Below, piece after piece: positions 15,721-24,286 of a stretch of 40,061 nt of DNA. The notes under the pieces were generated by a model, which did not search any database, was not told the origin of the DNA, and saw nothing but the letters and a program-made list of their open reading frames with translations. Source of the DNA: Methylobacillus sp. (GTDB taxonomy: Bacteria > Pseudomonadota > Gammaproteobacteria > Burkholderiales > Methylophilaceae); assembly GCA_031277395.1 (NCBI GenBank), contig JAITML010000084.1:1-40061 (forward strand), written 5' to 3'. Both the position numbers and the translations under genes were made by a program. The stretch's first letter is position 1. Each line of letters opens with the position of its first letter.

Positions 15721-18700
15721 TTATTTTTTCTCCCTGCCGAAGCGACGATATAGCAAAGGCAGCAATATCAGCGTGAGCGAAGTTGAGGAGAGCAAGCCGC
15801 CGATGACCACGATGGCAAGCGGGCGCTGGATTTCCGAGCCGGGGCCGGTAGCGAACAGGAGTGGCACAAGGCCAAAAGCGGCAATGCTGGCAGTCATAAG
15901 CACCGGGCGCAGGCGGCGTTTTGCGCCTTCCACCACGACTTTCGCAACAGACATTCCCTGCGCGGCCAACTGGTTGAAATAGCTCACCATCACCACGCCG
16001 TTCAATACCGCGATACCGAGCAAAGCAATAAAGCCGACTGAGGCAGGTACCGAGAGATATTCGCCTGAAAGCCATAGCGCGAACACGCCGCCAACCATTG
16101 CAAACGGGATGTTGGAAAGTATCAGCACCGATTGCCGTACCGAGCGAAAGGTGGCGAACAGCAGCAGAAAAATCAGGCCGAGCGCAACCGGCACCACCAC
16201 AGCGAGCCGCGCCGCAGAACGCTGCTGGTTCTCGAACTGGCCGCCCCATTGAATGCTGTAACCCTCGGGCAATTTGACTTCTTTTTCCACACGCGAACGT
16301 GCTTCATCGACAAAGCCCACGAGGTCACGGTCGCGCACATTGGAAATCACGACCACCATGCGCGCGCCTTTTTCGCGATCGATTTTGACCGGACCCTCCA
16401 CGCGCTGCAAATGCGCGACGGCAGAAAGCGGCACATTGGTGCCGTCAGACAACGTCAGCATCAAGCTGGAAAATTCGGATGGCGACGCACGCAAACTTTC
16501 CGATCCGCGCAGCAGTATTGGCGTGCGACGCTGGTCTTCCTGCACGATACCGACTTGTTTGCCTTCGAGTTGCATCCGCAATGCAGACTCAATCTGTGAA
16601 ATATCCAGACCAAGCCGCCCTGCCGCGAGACGGTCGATTTCCACGCTCAGGTATTGCACACCGCTGTTTTGCGGCGTGTAGGCATCTTCTGCGCCGGGGA
16701 TGGTTTCCAGAATATGCACCACCTGCTGCGCCAGAGAATCAAGTTGTTTGAGATCACTGCCAAAAATCTTGACGGCCAGATCGCCGCGCACACCGAGTAT
16801 CATTTCATTGACGCGCATTTCAATCGGCTGCGTAAAGGCATACGCCATACCAGGCATCTCATCCAGCACTTCACGGATATGGTCGATGATGTCGGATTTG
16901 TACGGTGTGCGCCATTCCTTGCGCGGCTTGAGCACGAGAAAGCTGTCGGTCTGGTTGAGACCCATCGGATCCAGCCCAAGCTCATCCGATCCGGCGCGCG
17001 CCACTACGCCTTGCACTTCCGGCACGGCTTTCATCACATCGCGCTGCACGGCAAGATCGAGTTCCACACTTTTTTCGAGGCTGATCGAAGGCAGTTTTTC
17101 GAGTTGCATGAGAATATCGCCCTCGTCCATCGTCGGCATGAAAGTTTTGCCGATCTGCAAATACGCAACCGCCGTAAGCGCCAGCGTGAGCATTGCCAGC
17201 CCTACCACAGTACGGCCACGCCGCAGCGCCCACAGCAAGGCCGGCTCGTAAACCTTGAGCGCCTTGCGTACCAGCCAGGGTTCTTCATGGCTGACTTTTT
17301 TGAGCAGAAAGGCCGCGAGCACAGGAATCACCGTCAGTGACAACAGCAGCGAACCGCTTAGCGCGAACACGATGGTCAGCGCGACCGGGCCGAACAGTTT
17401 TCCTTCCAGTCCCTGCAAGGTCAAAAGCGGCAGGAACACCGTCACAATAATCAGAATGCCGGAAGTCACGGGAATGCTGACCTCGCGTACCGCGCGATAG
17501 ATCAGATGCAAACGCGGCAGGCGTGAGTTGCTCTCGTGCGCAAGGTGCGACACGATATTTTCAACCACCACCACCGCCGCATCGACCAACATGCCGATGG
17601 CGATGGAAAGCCCGCCCAGACTCATCAAGTTGGCCGACATGCCGAATTGCCGCATGAGGACAAAGGTCACGAGCGCCGCAAGCGGCAACGCCAATGCGAC
17701 AGTGAGCGCCGCACGCAAATTGCCGAGAAACAGCACAAGCAAAATCACCACCAGCGCAATCGCTTCAAGCAGCGCCTCGCTCACCGTGCCGACGGCGCGT
17801 TCAACCAGATTGCCTCTGTCATAAAAAACCTTGATGCTGACGCCCTCAGGCAGCAAGGGTTTGATTTCCACGAGCCGCGCGCGCACGCCGTTGACGACTT
17901 GCTGCGCATTCGCGCCGCGCAGACCGAGCACCAGCCCTTCCACCGCCTCACCCTGACCGTCGCGCGTCACGGCTCCGTAGCGTGTCAACGCGCCGTAACG
18001 AACCGTGGCAACATCGCCGACACGCACCGGCATGCCTTGCGAGCTTTTGATGACCGTGCCGCGCACGTCGTCCAGCGACTGAAATCGCCCTTCGGCACGC
18101 ACCAGCAATGATTCCTCGCCATCACCCAAACGCCCTGCGCCGTCGTTGCGATTATTGAGTTGCAGCGCCTGCTCCAACGCATTCAGCGAAATGCCGCGTG
18201 CATACATGCGGCCATTATCCGGCACGATTTCAAAACTGCGCACCATGCCGCCCAGCGCATTCACATCGGCAACACCCGGCACGGTGCGAAGCTGCGGGCG
18301 TATCACCCAGTCGAGCAAGCTGCGACGTTCTTCAAGCGTGAGATCGCCGCCTTCTATCGTGAACATGAACATCTCGCCGAGCGGCGTGGTCATGGGCGCA
18401 ATGCCGCCGCTGATGTCTGGCGGCAGATTGCTCCAGATACCGGAAAGCCGCTCCGCGACCTGCTGCCGTGCCCAGTAAATATCGATGCCATCGGCGAAGT
18501 CGACGGTCACATCGGTCAGGCCGTATTTGGCAACCGAGCGCAGCATGGTCTGCCCGGGCAGACCGAGCATTTCCACTTCAATCGGCGCGGTGATGCGCGC
18601 CTCGACTTCTTCCGGCGTCATGCCCGGCGCCTTGATGATGATCTTGACTTGCGTGGTTGAAACGTCCGGGAAGGCATCAATCGGCAGGTTTTTTAATGCA

Positions 18701-18786
18701 TAGCCGCCTGCAGCCACGAGCAGCGCAACCAGCACAAGCATGAGCAAACGCTGCGTGAGCGCGAATTGAATCAGCCGTGTCAGCAC
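15721..18786 (-). CDS. czcA: Heavy-metal efflux RND permease (CzcA/CusA family)
   Basis: Proton-driven inner-membrane pump that exports metal ions with CzcB and CzcC; 1021 residues and about 12 transmembrane helices. The family opening (LIQFALTQRLLMLVLVALLVAAGG, then LPIDAFPDVSTTQVKI) is clear. Helix 4 reads AIGMLVDAAVVVVEN, with one proton-relay Asp as in metal pumps; Zn/Co/Cd pumps usually have DFG-x3-DGA there, while AIG-x3-DAA is closer to the Cu/Ag type. The periplasmic segment has RVNEMILGVRGD, placing a Met where CusA has a copper-binding Met. The cation is therefore uncertain. It starts at a GTG one base after the czcB stop and ends directly at the DUF3240 gene. Confidence 0.94.
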   Translation of the reverse strand: MLTRLIQFALTQRLLMLVLVALLVAAGGYALKNLPIDAFPDVSTTQVKIIIKAPGMTPEEVEARITAPIEVEMLGLPGQTMLRSVAKYGLTDVTVDFADGIDIYWARQQVAERLSGIWSNLPPDISGGIAPMTTPLGEMFMFTIEGGDLTLEERRSLLDWVIRPQLRTVPGVADVNALGGMVRSFEIVPDNGRMYARGISLNALEQALQLNNRNDGAGRLGDGEESLLVRAEGRFQSLDDVRGTVIKSSQGMPVRVGDVATVRYGALTRYGAVTRDGQGEAVEGLVLGLRGANAQQVVNGVRARLVEIKPLLPEGVSIKVFYDRGNLVERAVGTVSEALLEAIALVVILLVLFLGNLRAALTVALALPLAALVTFVLMRQFGMSANLMSLGGLSIAIGMLVDAAVVVVENIVSHLAHESNSRLPRLHLIYRAVREVSIPVTSGILIIVTVFLPLLTLQGLEGKLFGPVALTIVFALSGSLLLSLTVIPVLAAFLLKKVSHEEPWLVRKALKVYEPALLWALRRGRTVVGLAMLTLALTAVAYLQIGKTFMPTMDEGDILMQLEKLPSISLEKSVELDLAVQRDVMKAVPEVQGVVARAGSDELGLDPMGLNQTDSFLVLKPRKEWRTPYKSDIIDHIREVLDEMPGMAYAFTQPIEMRVNEMILGVRGDLAVKIFGSDLKQLDSLAQQVVHILETIPGAEDAYTPQNSGVQYLSVEIDRLAAGRLGLDISQIESALRMQLEGKQVGIVQEDQRRTPILLRGSESLRASPSEFSSLMLTLSDGTNVPLSAVAHLQRVEGPVKIDREKGARMVVVISNVRDRDLVGFVDEARSRVEKEVKLPEGYSIQWGGQFENQQRSAARLAVVVPVALGLIFLLLFATFRSVRQSVLILSNIPFAMVGGVFALWLSGEYLSVPASVGFIALLGIAVLNGVVMVSYFNQLAAQGMSVAKVVVEGAKRRLRPVLMTASIAAFGLVPLLFATGPGSEIQRPLAIVVIGGLLSSTSLTLILLPLLYRRFGREKK

Positions 18787-18787
18787 G

Positions 18788-19879
18788 TTATTGCGCCCCG
18801 CCCGGAGTTGTCCATGCCGCCTTGATTACCGCTGTACCGCTCACCGCAACTTTGCTGCCCGCCACGAGATTGCCCGAAAATACAATCTTGTCGGTCTGCT
18901 CGGAAAGCACCGTGATCTTGAGCGGCGAAAATCCCTGCGCATTCTGTACAAACACATAACTATCCTTGCCATTGCGTATCACCGCATTGCGCGGCACGAC
19001 AAACTGCTTGTCATCGCTTCCGTTCAGCAGCTCCGCTTCGACAAACTGCCCCGGCGAAAGGCGCTCAGCGTTCTTGCGGATTTCCGCGCGAATGTGCATG
19101 GTCTGATCATCTTTGTTGATGTTGCGGATAATCGCGATAACACGGCCTTCAGCTTCATACTTGGGAATACGCACCGCCATCCCTTCCTTTACGTCGCCCA
19201 GCGTTTCCACCGGCGCATGAATTTCCAGCCAGAGCGGCGTGAGACTGCCGATGCGGAACAACGGCGTCATCGCATCTATGCGCTGCCCTGCCGTCACCAT
19301 GGACTCCAGCACATCGCCCGTCATCGGCGCGGTAATCGTGAGACCGCTGCTGAATTCCTGCCGATTCGTGAGGCGCGTGATTGCATCGTCACCCATACCC
19401 GCCATGCGCAGCGCCTGTTTGCGCTGGGACAGCAACGCGGAAAGCTCCTCATGCCCGGCTTTGCTTTCCAGATAACGGCGCTCGGCGATGATGCCGTCCT
19501 TGTACAGTTCCGCATCGCGGTCAGCCTTGTTTTTCGCAAGTCTGGTCTGCGTCAATGCCTGCAAATAATCGCGCTGCAACGCCACCAACTCGGGACTGCT
19601 CACATGCGCCAGTGGTTGCCCTTTCTTGACCGTCTGCCCCGGCGCGACATGCACGGCATCAATCAACCCCGGCTGCGGCGCGGTAACCACGCGCTCCTGC
19701 TCAACCGGAACCATGATTTCCCCCGGCAGACGATGGCTGCTGAATCCGCTTGTCGTCTCCACCGGAGCCACCGTGATGGCCAGACTTTTTTGCTGCGCGG
19801 GCGTCATGATGATCACCTCCGCCGCGTGCGCGGGGAGCGCGAACATTGCCAAAAACATGATCAAGATTTTTTTATTCAC
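18788..19879 (-). CDS. czcB: Metal efflux periplasmic adaptor (CzcB-like)
   Basis: Membrane fusion protein linking the CzcA pump to the CzcC channel. I chose the GTG at 19879: CAGGAG lies 7 bases upstream and the start overlaps the czcC stop as GTGA. The 363-residue product has a signal peptide (about 1-19, ending ALPAHA), then barrel-sandwich halves (PQPGLIDAVHVAPGQTVKKGQPLAHV and LTITAPMTGDVLESMV) separated by an alpha-hairpin, and a beta-barrel and membrane-proximal domain. It lacks the N-terminal His-rich stretch of Cupriavidus CzcB. Substrate specificity is not evident from the adaptor. Confidence 0.92.
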   Translation of the reverse strand: MNKKILIMFLAMFALPAHAAEVIIMTPAQQKSLAITVAPVETTSGFSSHRLPGEIMVPVEQERVVTAPQPGLIDAVHVAPGQTVKKGQPLAHVSSPELVALQRDYLQALTQTRLAKNKADRDAELYKDGIIAERRYLESKAGHEELSALLSQRKQALRMAGMGDDAITRLTNRQEFSSGLTITAPMTGDVLESMVTAGQRIDAMTPLFRIGSLTPLWLEIHAPVETLGDVKEGMAVRIPKYEAEGRVIAIIRNINKDDQTMHIRAEIRKNAERLSPGQFVEAELLNGSDDKQFVVPRNAVIRNGKDSYVFVQNAQGFSPLKITVLSEQTDKIVFSGNLVAGSKVAVSGTAVIKAAWTTPGGAQ

Positions 19880-21129
19880 GGCAAAACTCCTGCGGCCTGG
19901 TTGTAGCGGGCGATATCCCATTGCAGTTGTATGCGGCGGGTTTGCAAGGCGCGCTCGGCCTCGAATGCAAGCGCCTGTACGCGCAACAAAGCCACGAGAT
20001 CGGTTTCACCCAGCGTAAATGCCTTGCGGGCGAGATTGAGGTTTTCCTGCGCGAGACGATTTTGTTCTTCGACCAGCACGAGTTCCTGTCGCGTCACTTC
20101 GAGATTGTGTTCAGCTTCGTGCATGACTGCGAGCAAATCCAGACGACGCTGCTCATGCTCTGTCATCGCCTGCGCCAGATCCATTTCGGCGCGCGCCATC
20201 AAGGGCGCAGAGCGCACCTCGGCATCAAGCGGAATGCGCACCGCCAGCCCCACGCTGTTGTCGAATGCGTCGTCGAACGCGCCCCGGTCATGGCGCGCGC
20301 TCAGCAACACCTGCGGATTTTCGCGACGCTCGACCCTGGCAAGATTGCGTTCCTCCTGCATCAGCGCGACACGCCGCGCGGAAGGTGCAAGCAGTGGATG
20401 ACTGTCATCCGCTTGCGCTTCGCTCGCCTGTTGTTCATCGCCATATACCGGAATGGATTTCAGCCCGGTCAACATCCACCAGCGATGCTCGGCATGTTTC
20501 AATTCCGCCTCGGCGCGCAATTGCGCCGCCTGTGCCTGCAAGGTTTCATTCTTCGCCAGCATCACATCGGTTTTCGCCAACTCGCCCGCCTGCTGACGGC
20601 GCTCCACATCCTGCTCCAATGCCAGCGCAGTCTGCGCGCGCCGACCCGCGAGTTCGGCAGCGTTACGGTTCATTGATACATCCCAGTAAGCTTCGCGCAA
20701 GCGCCCTGCCGCATCCAGCAACAAACCCGTGCGGCTCGCATCCAGACCGCCTCGCGCCTCGCGCGCCACCGCCTCACGCGCGGATTTTTGCCCTGGCAAC
20801 CATACCGGAAATTCCAGCGTCGCGCCCCACTCGCGCAAATTGCGGCCGCTGCCGATAGCATCGGTTTGATGATTGAGATCAACCGCCGGCGCACCCGGCA
20901 GCAGCGCGGAAGCATGCTTGTCCCGCGCTTCGACGCCGACCATGTTCGCTTGCAACAAGGGCTGCCGCGGATCACGCTCAAAGGTAGCCTGCAAAACACT
21001 GCCCAGCGTCAGATTGCTGTCAGGATACAGATGCTCCAGTTCCTCTTCCGCATGCGCATGAACGCATGCAGCCGTGAGCAGCAATGCCGGTGCAGCGCGT
21101 AATAAAAAAATACGAAGATGAAATTTCAT
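19876..21129 (-). CDS. czcC: Metal efflux outer-membrane channel (CzcC/TolC family)
   Basis: Outer-membrane factor of the metal efflux complex. From the ATG at 21129 (417 residues; a GTG three codons upstream is an alternative) it begins with a signal peptide (MKFHLRIFLLRAAPALLLTA...). It continues as the internally repeated Ala/Gln/Glu-rich alpha-helical OEP fold, with long coiled-coil stretches (EQDVERRQQAGELAKTDV and LDLLAVMHEAEHNLEVTRQE). It is the first gene of czcC-czcB-czcA-DUF3240, all overlapping or abutting, so one transcript is expected. Its upstream region contains an 81-bp inverted-repeat element within about 50 bases, which may carry or influence the promoter. Confidence 0.92.
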   Translation of the reverse strand: MKFHLRIFLLRAAPALLLTAACVHAHAEEELEHLYPDSNLTLGSVLQATFERDPRQPLLQANMVGVEARDKHASALLPGAPAVDLNHQTDAIGSGRNLREWGATLEFPVWLPGQKSAREAVAREARGGLDASRTGLLLDAAGRLREAYWDVSMNRNAAELAGRRAQTALALEQDVERRQQAGELAKTDVMLAKNETLQAQAAQLRAEAELKHAEHRWWMLTGLKSIPVYGDEQQASEAQADDSHPLLAPSARRVALMQEERNLARVERRENPQVLLSARHDRGAFDDAFDNSVGLAVRIPLDAEVRSAPLMARAEMDLAQAMTEHEQRRLDLLAVMHEAEHNLEVTRQELVLVEEQNRLAQENLNLARKAFTLGETDLVALLRVQALAFEAERALQTRRIQLQWDIARYNQAAGVLP

Positions 21130-21178
21130 GTCGCGCACTGTACGTGATGAAAATTAAAAAACTCTTAACCTGAAAATC

Positions 21179-21259
21179 ATTGTCGTTGCGAGGTGCGGAA
21201 TACCAAAGCGAGCTGATGGCGTCGTTTCTGAATTGCTGCGCTACGCTCGCAATGACGAT
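21179..21259. repeat. 81-bp inverted-repeat element (MITE-like) between czcC and ROK kinase
   Basis: The ends ATTGTCGTTGCGAG (21179-21192) and CTCGCAATGACGAT (21246-21259) are inverted repeats matching at 12 of 14 positions. The internal segment GCGTAGCGCAGCAATTC (minus strand) is that of a short repeat common in intergenic DNA of many bacteria. Its right end runs into the ROK kinase reading frame and provides the last codons and the TAG stop. No second copy was seen in this window. Confidence 0.65.
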
Positions 21260-22188
21260 GAATTTGGAGCCTGCTCCTGCGCATGTTCTGCCAGCAAAGC
21301 GGCTCCGATTATTCCGGCTTGGTCATTCAATGCACTGAGAGAAATCCTGACGCGATCGCGCAATGCGGGGATGAGATCAGCATCCAGACGTTGCTCGAAC
21401 GCCGCACGCATGAGCGGCCAGGCTGGGCTCATGCCGCCACCGATGACGACGCGGCCTGCGTCGGTAACTTTGAGGATATGCGCCAGCGCTTGCGCGAGGC
21501 GATCTCCGGCTTGGCTGTAGGCGGCCTTTGCATGTGCGTCGTCAGCAAATGCGCGTTGCGCGATTGCCTGTGCGCCCAATGTTTCGCCCGTGGCCTCTTC
21601 ATAGTTCAATATCACGCCGCTCGCGGAGGCATAACGCTCCATGCAGCCGCGATTGCCGCAGCCGCATTCCCGCCCGCCCGGTTCGACAATGATATGGCCG
21701 ACTTCCATGGCCATGCCATGATTGCCGGAAAACACTTTTCCGCGATGGACAAGTCCGCCGCCCACACCGGTGCCCAGGCCGAGGTAAATCAAATCGGCAT
21801 CTTGTTCCGAAAATAAAAACTCGGCATAGGCGGCGGCATTCGCATCGTTTTCTATGATCACCGGCAGGCCGAGATCGTCACGCAACGGTGTTGCGAGATC
21901 AATATCACGCAGGCCGGGAAGATTGGGTGCATGGGAAATATTGCCCGTGACAGAATCAACAAAACCGGGGAAGCCTATGCCTATGCCACGCACCTTCGGG
22001 TATTCGTTGATCGCATCACGCAAAGCGTTTAACAAGGAAGCATGAATCGCGGCGAGTGAAACTTCAGGCGACTCTTCACGACACAGGCGCGAGTAATCCG
22101 CATGAACACGCTGTTCGGCAATCACATGCCGCCCGTCCACCACGCCGACACGCAGATTGGTGCCCCCCACATCCACGCCTATGAGCAT
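21241..22188 (-). CDS. ROK-family sugar kinase (probable glucokinase)
   Basis: Cytoplasmic ATP-dependent kinase of glucose or a related hexose. From the ATG at 22188 it has 315 residues. Seen are the ATP phosphate loop GVDVGGTNLRVG at the N-terminus, the sugar-site IENDANAAAYAEF, the acceptor loop LGTGVGGGL and the ROK zinc signature ECGCGNRGCMERYAS. The gene starts 2 bases after the GH57 glucanotransferase stop, so glucose released from glucans can be phosphorylated to glucose-6-phosphate and passed to Pgi encoded nearby. The last residues (SSLRA) and the stop are encoded inside an inverted-repeat element, so the natural C-terminus may have been altered. Confidence 0.92.
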   Translation of the reverse strand: MLIGVDVGGTNLRVGVVDGRHVIAEQRVHADYSRLCREESPEVSLAAIHASLLNALRDAINEYPKVRGIGIGFPGFVDSVTGNISHAPNLPGLRDIDLATPLRDDLGLPVIIENDANAAAYAEFLFSEQDADLIYLGLGTGVGGGLVHRGKVFSGNHGMAMEVGHIIVEPGGRECGCGNRGCMERYASASGVILNYEEATGETLGAQAIAQRAFADDAHAKAAYSQAGDRLAQALAHILKVTDAGRVVIGGGMSPAWPLMRAAFEQRLDADLIPALRDRVRISLSALNDQAGIIGAALLAEHAQEQAPNSSSLRA

Positions 22189-22190
22189 GG

Positions 22191-24194
22191 CTATATGACT
22201 TCCAGCGTGATGTCCACGCCTTTGGTGAGCGTGTCGGCAGGCCAGATCAGTTCGAGTGCGACAGCCTGCATGATTTTTTCGAAACCGGCTTCGGATTGCG
22301 ACACGCTGAAATGCGGCCAGGTGGCGAGTTGACACGGCACGCTGGAAGTCAGGCTCACAATGCCGCCCAGCACTTCGTCTTCGAGTCGCAGATTTTTCAT
22401 CGCAGCCAATTGCAAAGGCTGGCCGAAGCCACCGGGAATTTTTCCATCCACACGAAAACGTCCCGCCGGGCCATCGCAACTGGGCATCGCGAGATTGATG
22501 CGAACGCGGAAAATGCCACTCATGCCATCGAGTTTGTAGGAGGCCTTGAGCGCAGAATCCTTGAGCGCGATTTGTTTGGTGATGGCGTCATGGCGACCGG
22601 AAAATACGGCGGTCGCTGCTTTTCCTGCCTTGGGCGCGTCATAGAGCACATCACCAAATTCAGCATCCGCATTCTCCGCCCAACTGTCGCGGAACAACGT
22701 CAATCCATGCGCATCGGTGGCGAGGTCTTCCGGCAGAATTTCCTGTTTGCAGCTCATACGCTCATGCGGGTTGCTGATGCCCTCACCGCCATGCTGTTCG
22801 GGTTGGCTCGCATTAACCTTGCGATGGTAATGTTCGGTTTGGCGCGCGAGCGTATCACCGAAATTGTGCGCGAGTTTATAAGTATCGAATTCGCAGATCG
22901 AGGCGGAGCCATCGAGTTTTACGATGGCTTGCAACACGCCGTTTTGCAGCAGCAGTTCGTCGCATCCGTCGAGATCAACATCCTGCTGGTCGCGTTCGGG
23001 GCGCGGCGCAACCTGGTCGAGCAGCGCCTCCAGACGCACGATGGCGTTGTAGATCGCGCGGCGCAAATGCGGCAAATAAAGACCGCCGAACAATCCGTGC
23101 CAATAGGCGTCGTTGGCTTGCGCTTCATAAAGCTCATGCAACATTGCCGGCGTTTTTTCTTTTTCCGGCAGCGCGTGATAACGCGCCGACAGCGCCAGCA
23201 TGCGCTTGTGCATCCAGTTGGATTCGGGATAGCGCATGAAAAAATTGCGCCAGATGCCGCCGCGCACAAAAGGCTTGGTGGTCTCGTAACGGCCATTGCG
23301 TTTTTCCTGTTCGACGAGATCGGCATAGTGGTGCGCGGCGGGCACAGGCAATGTCCACTCGTTCATCTCAATGTAGGAAGTCGTCGGCAGATACACCACA
23401 CCGCGCGTAGCGGTTTGCGCGTGGTAATCGCTGTAACGCATGGGAACGATCACATCGGAATTGAGCACGCCTTCGATGAAATCCTTGAGCCAGCCGCGCT
23501 CATAGACCCATGCATAGGTCTCCGGCCAGATGCCGAATTTTTCAATGTCGTCAAAATAGACCGCCGCCGCTTCGCCGCTTTCATCCGCGAGGCTTTCGAT
23601 ATAGGTCACTGCATCGCTCGCAGGCGAGAATGGCAGACGGTAGCGCAACTGTTCGGAAATCGGAAAAAGATCGAGCTTGCGGCCGTCTTCTTCGGTCGTG
23701 AAGTAACCGTTGAGCGCCGCGCCTTCCTTGCCCGCGCAAAGAAAGTGGTAGTCGTCCACGGTCACATAAGCAATACTGGAATCGCCGAGCGCGGGCACCA
23801 CGGAGGATTCCCACACGCGCTCGGTGAGCCACGCACCGTGCGGACGCGCGCCAAAATTTTGTTCGAGGTAATCGGAAAGTTTGTCGATCTGGCCAACGCG
23901 ATCACGGAACGGAATCGCAGCGAGCACCGGCTCGGTATAGCCTGCGCCGAACAGCTCCGCCTGCCCGCGCTGCACCATTTCACGCAGGAGCCGCATATCC
24001 TGCGGATAGTGCGTGAGCATGTAATCAAGCAGCCAGCCGGAGAGATGAATCGCGAACTTGAATTCGGGATAGCGGTGCAGCACCTGCAAAAACGGGCCAT
24101 AGCAGCGCGTGTGCGCGTCATCCAGCACATGCGTGAAATTGCCGACGGGCTGGTGCGCGTGCACGCCCAGTAAAAGTGAAACTTTTTGCCCCAT
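22191..24194 (-). CDS. GH57 glycoside hydrolase, 4-alpha-glucanotransferase/alpha-amylase type
   Basis: The 667-residue protein resembles Thermococcus litoralis 4-alpha-glucanotransferase in layout: a GH57 (beta/alpha)7 barrel with HQPVGN (region I, 14-19), LTERVWE (nucleophile E125), VYFDDIEKFG (acid/base D215) and YSDYHA. It is followed by a helical and then a DUF1926-type C-terminal beta domain (about 380-667). Both catalytic residues are present, so activity is expected: transfer or hydrolysis of alpha-1,4-glucans in glycogen turnover, cytoplasmic (no signal peptide). It is preceded by AAGGAAAGG and followed 2 bases later by the ROK kinase. Whether it disproportionates, as the litoralis enzyme does, or hydrolyses cannot be told from sequence. 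Confidence 0.93.
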   Translation of the reverse strand: MGQKVSLLLGVHAHQPVGNFTHVLDDAHTRCYGPFLQVLHRYPEFKFAIHLSGWLLDYMLTHYPQDMRLLREMVQRGQAELFGAGYTEPVLAAIPFRDRVGQIDKLSDYLEQNFGARPHGAWLTERVWESSVVPALGDSSIAYVTVDDYHFLCAGKEGAALNGYFTTEEDGRKLDLFPISEQLRYRLPFSPASDAVTYIESLADESGEAAAVYFDDIEKFGIWPETYAWVYERGWLKDFIEGVLNSDVIVPMRYSDYHAQTATRGVVYLPTTSYIEMNEWTLPVPAAHHYADLVEQEKRNGRYETTKPFVRGGIWRNFFMRYPESNWMHKRMLALSARYHALPEKEKTPAMLHELYEAQANDAYWHGLFGGLYLPHLRRAIYNAIVRLEALLDQVAPRPERDQQDVDLDGCDELLLQNGVLQAIVKLDGSASICEFDTYKLAHNFGDTLARQTEHYHRKVNASQPEQHGGEGISNPHERMSCKQEILPEDLATDAHGLTLFRDSWAENADAEFGDVLYDAPKAGKAATAVFSGRHDAITKQIALKDSALKASYKLDGMSGIFRVRINLAMPSCDGPAGRFRVDGKIPGGFGQPLQLAAMKNLRLEDEVLGGIVSLTSSVPCQLATWPHFSVSQSEAGFEKIMQAVALELIWPADTLTKGVDITLEVI

Positions 24195-24249
24195 GACAGT
24201 GTTGACCTTTCCTTATAAATTACCTCTGTCTCCCTGTCCCTTTTTTTCA

Positions 24250-24275
24250 CCCTTTTTCCTGCAAGGGAAAAAGGG
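24250..24275. repeat. Hairpin between the two GH57 genes
   Basis: CCCTTTTTCC (24250-24259) pairs perfectly with GGAAAAAGGG (24266-24275) around a 6-base loop, in the 92-base gap between the genes. On the minus strand it is followed by A-rich rather than T-rich sequence, so it is not a terminator; it could modulate the ratio of the two proteins by mRNA processing. Confidence 0.5.
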
Positions 24276-24286
24276 GTTCGCAAGGC

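Noticed and set aside
22296-24173. Open frame of 625 codons on the plus strand
   Set aside because: It is wholly antisense to the GH57 glucanotransferase gene, which has all catalytic motifs; long mirror frames are common with this codon usage, and the translation shows no recognisable family.
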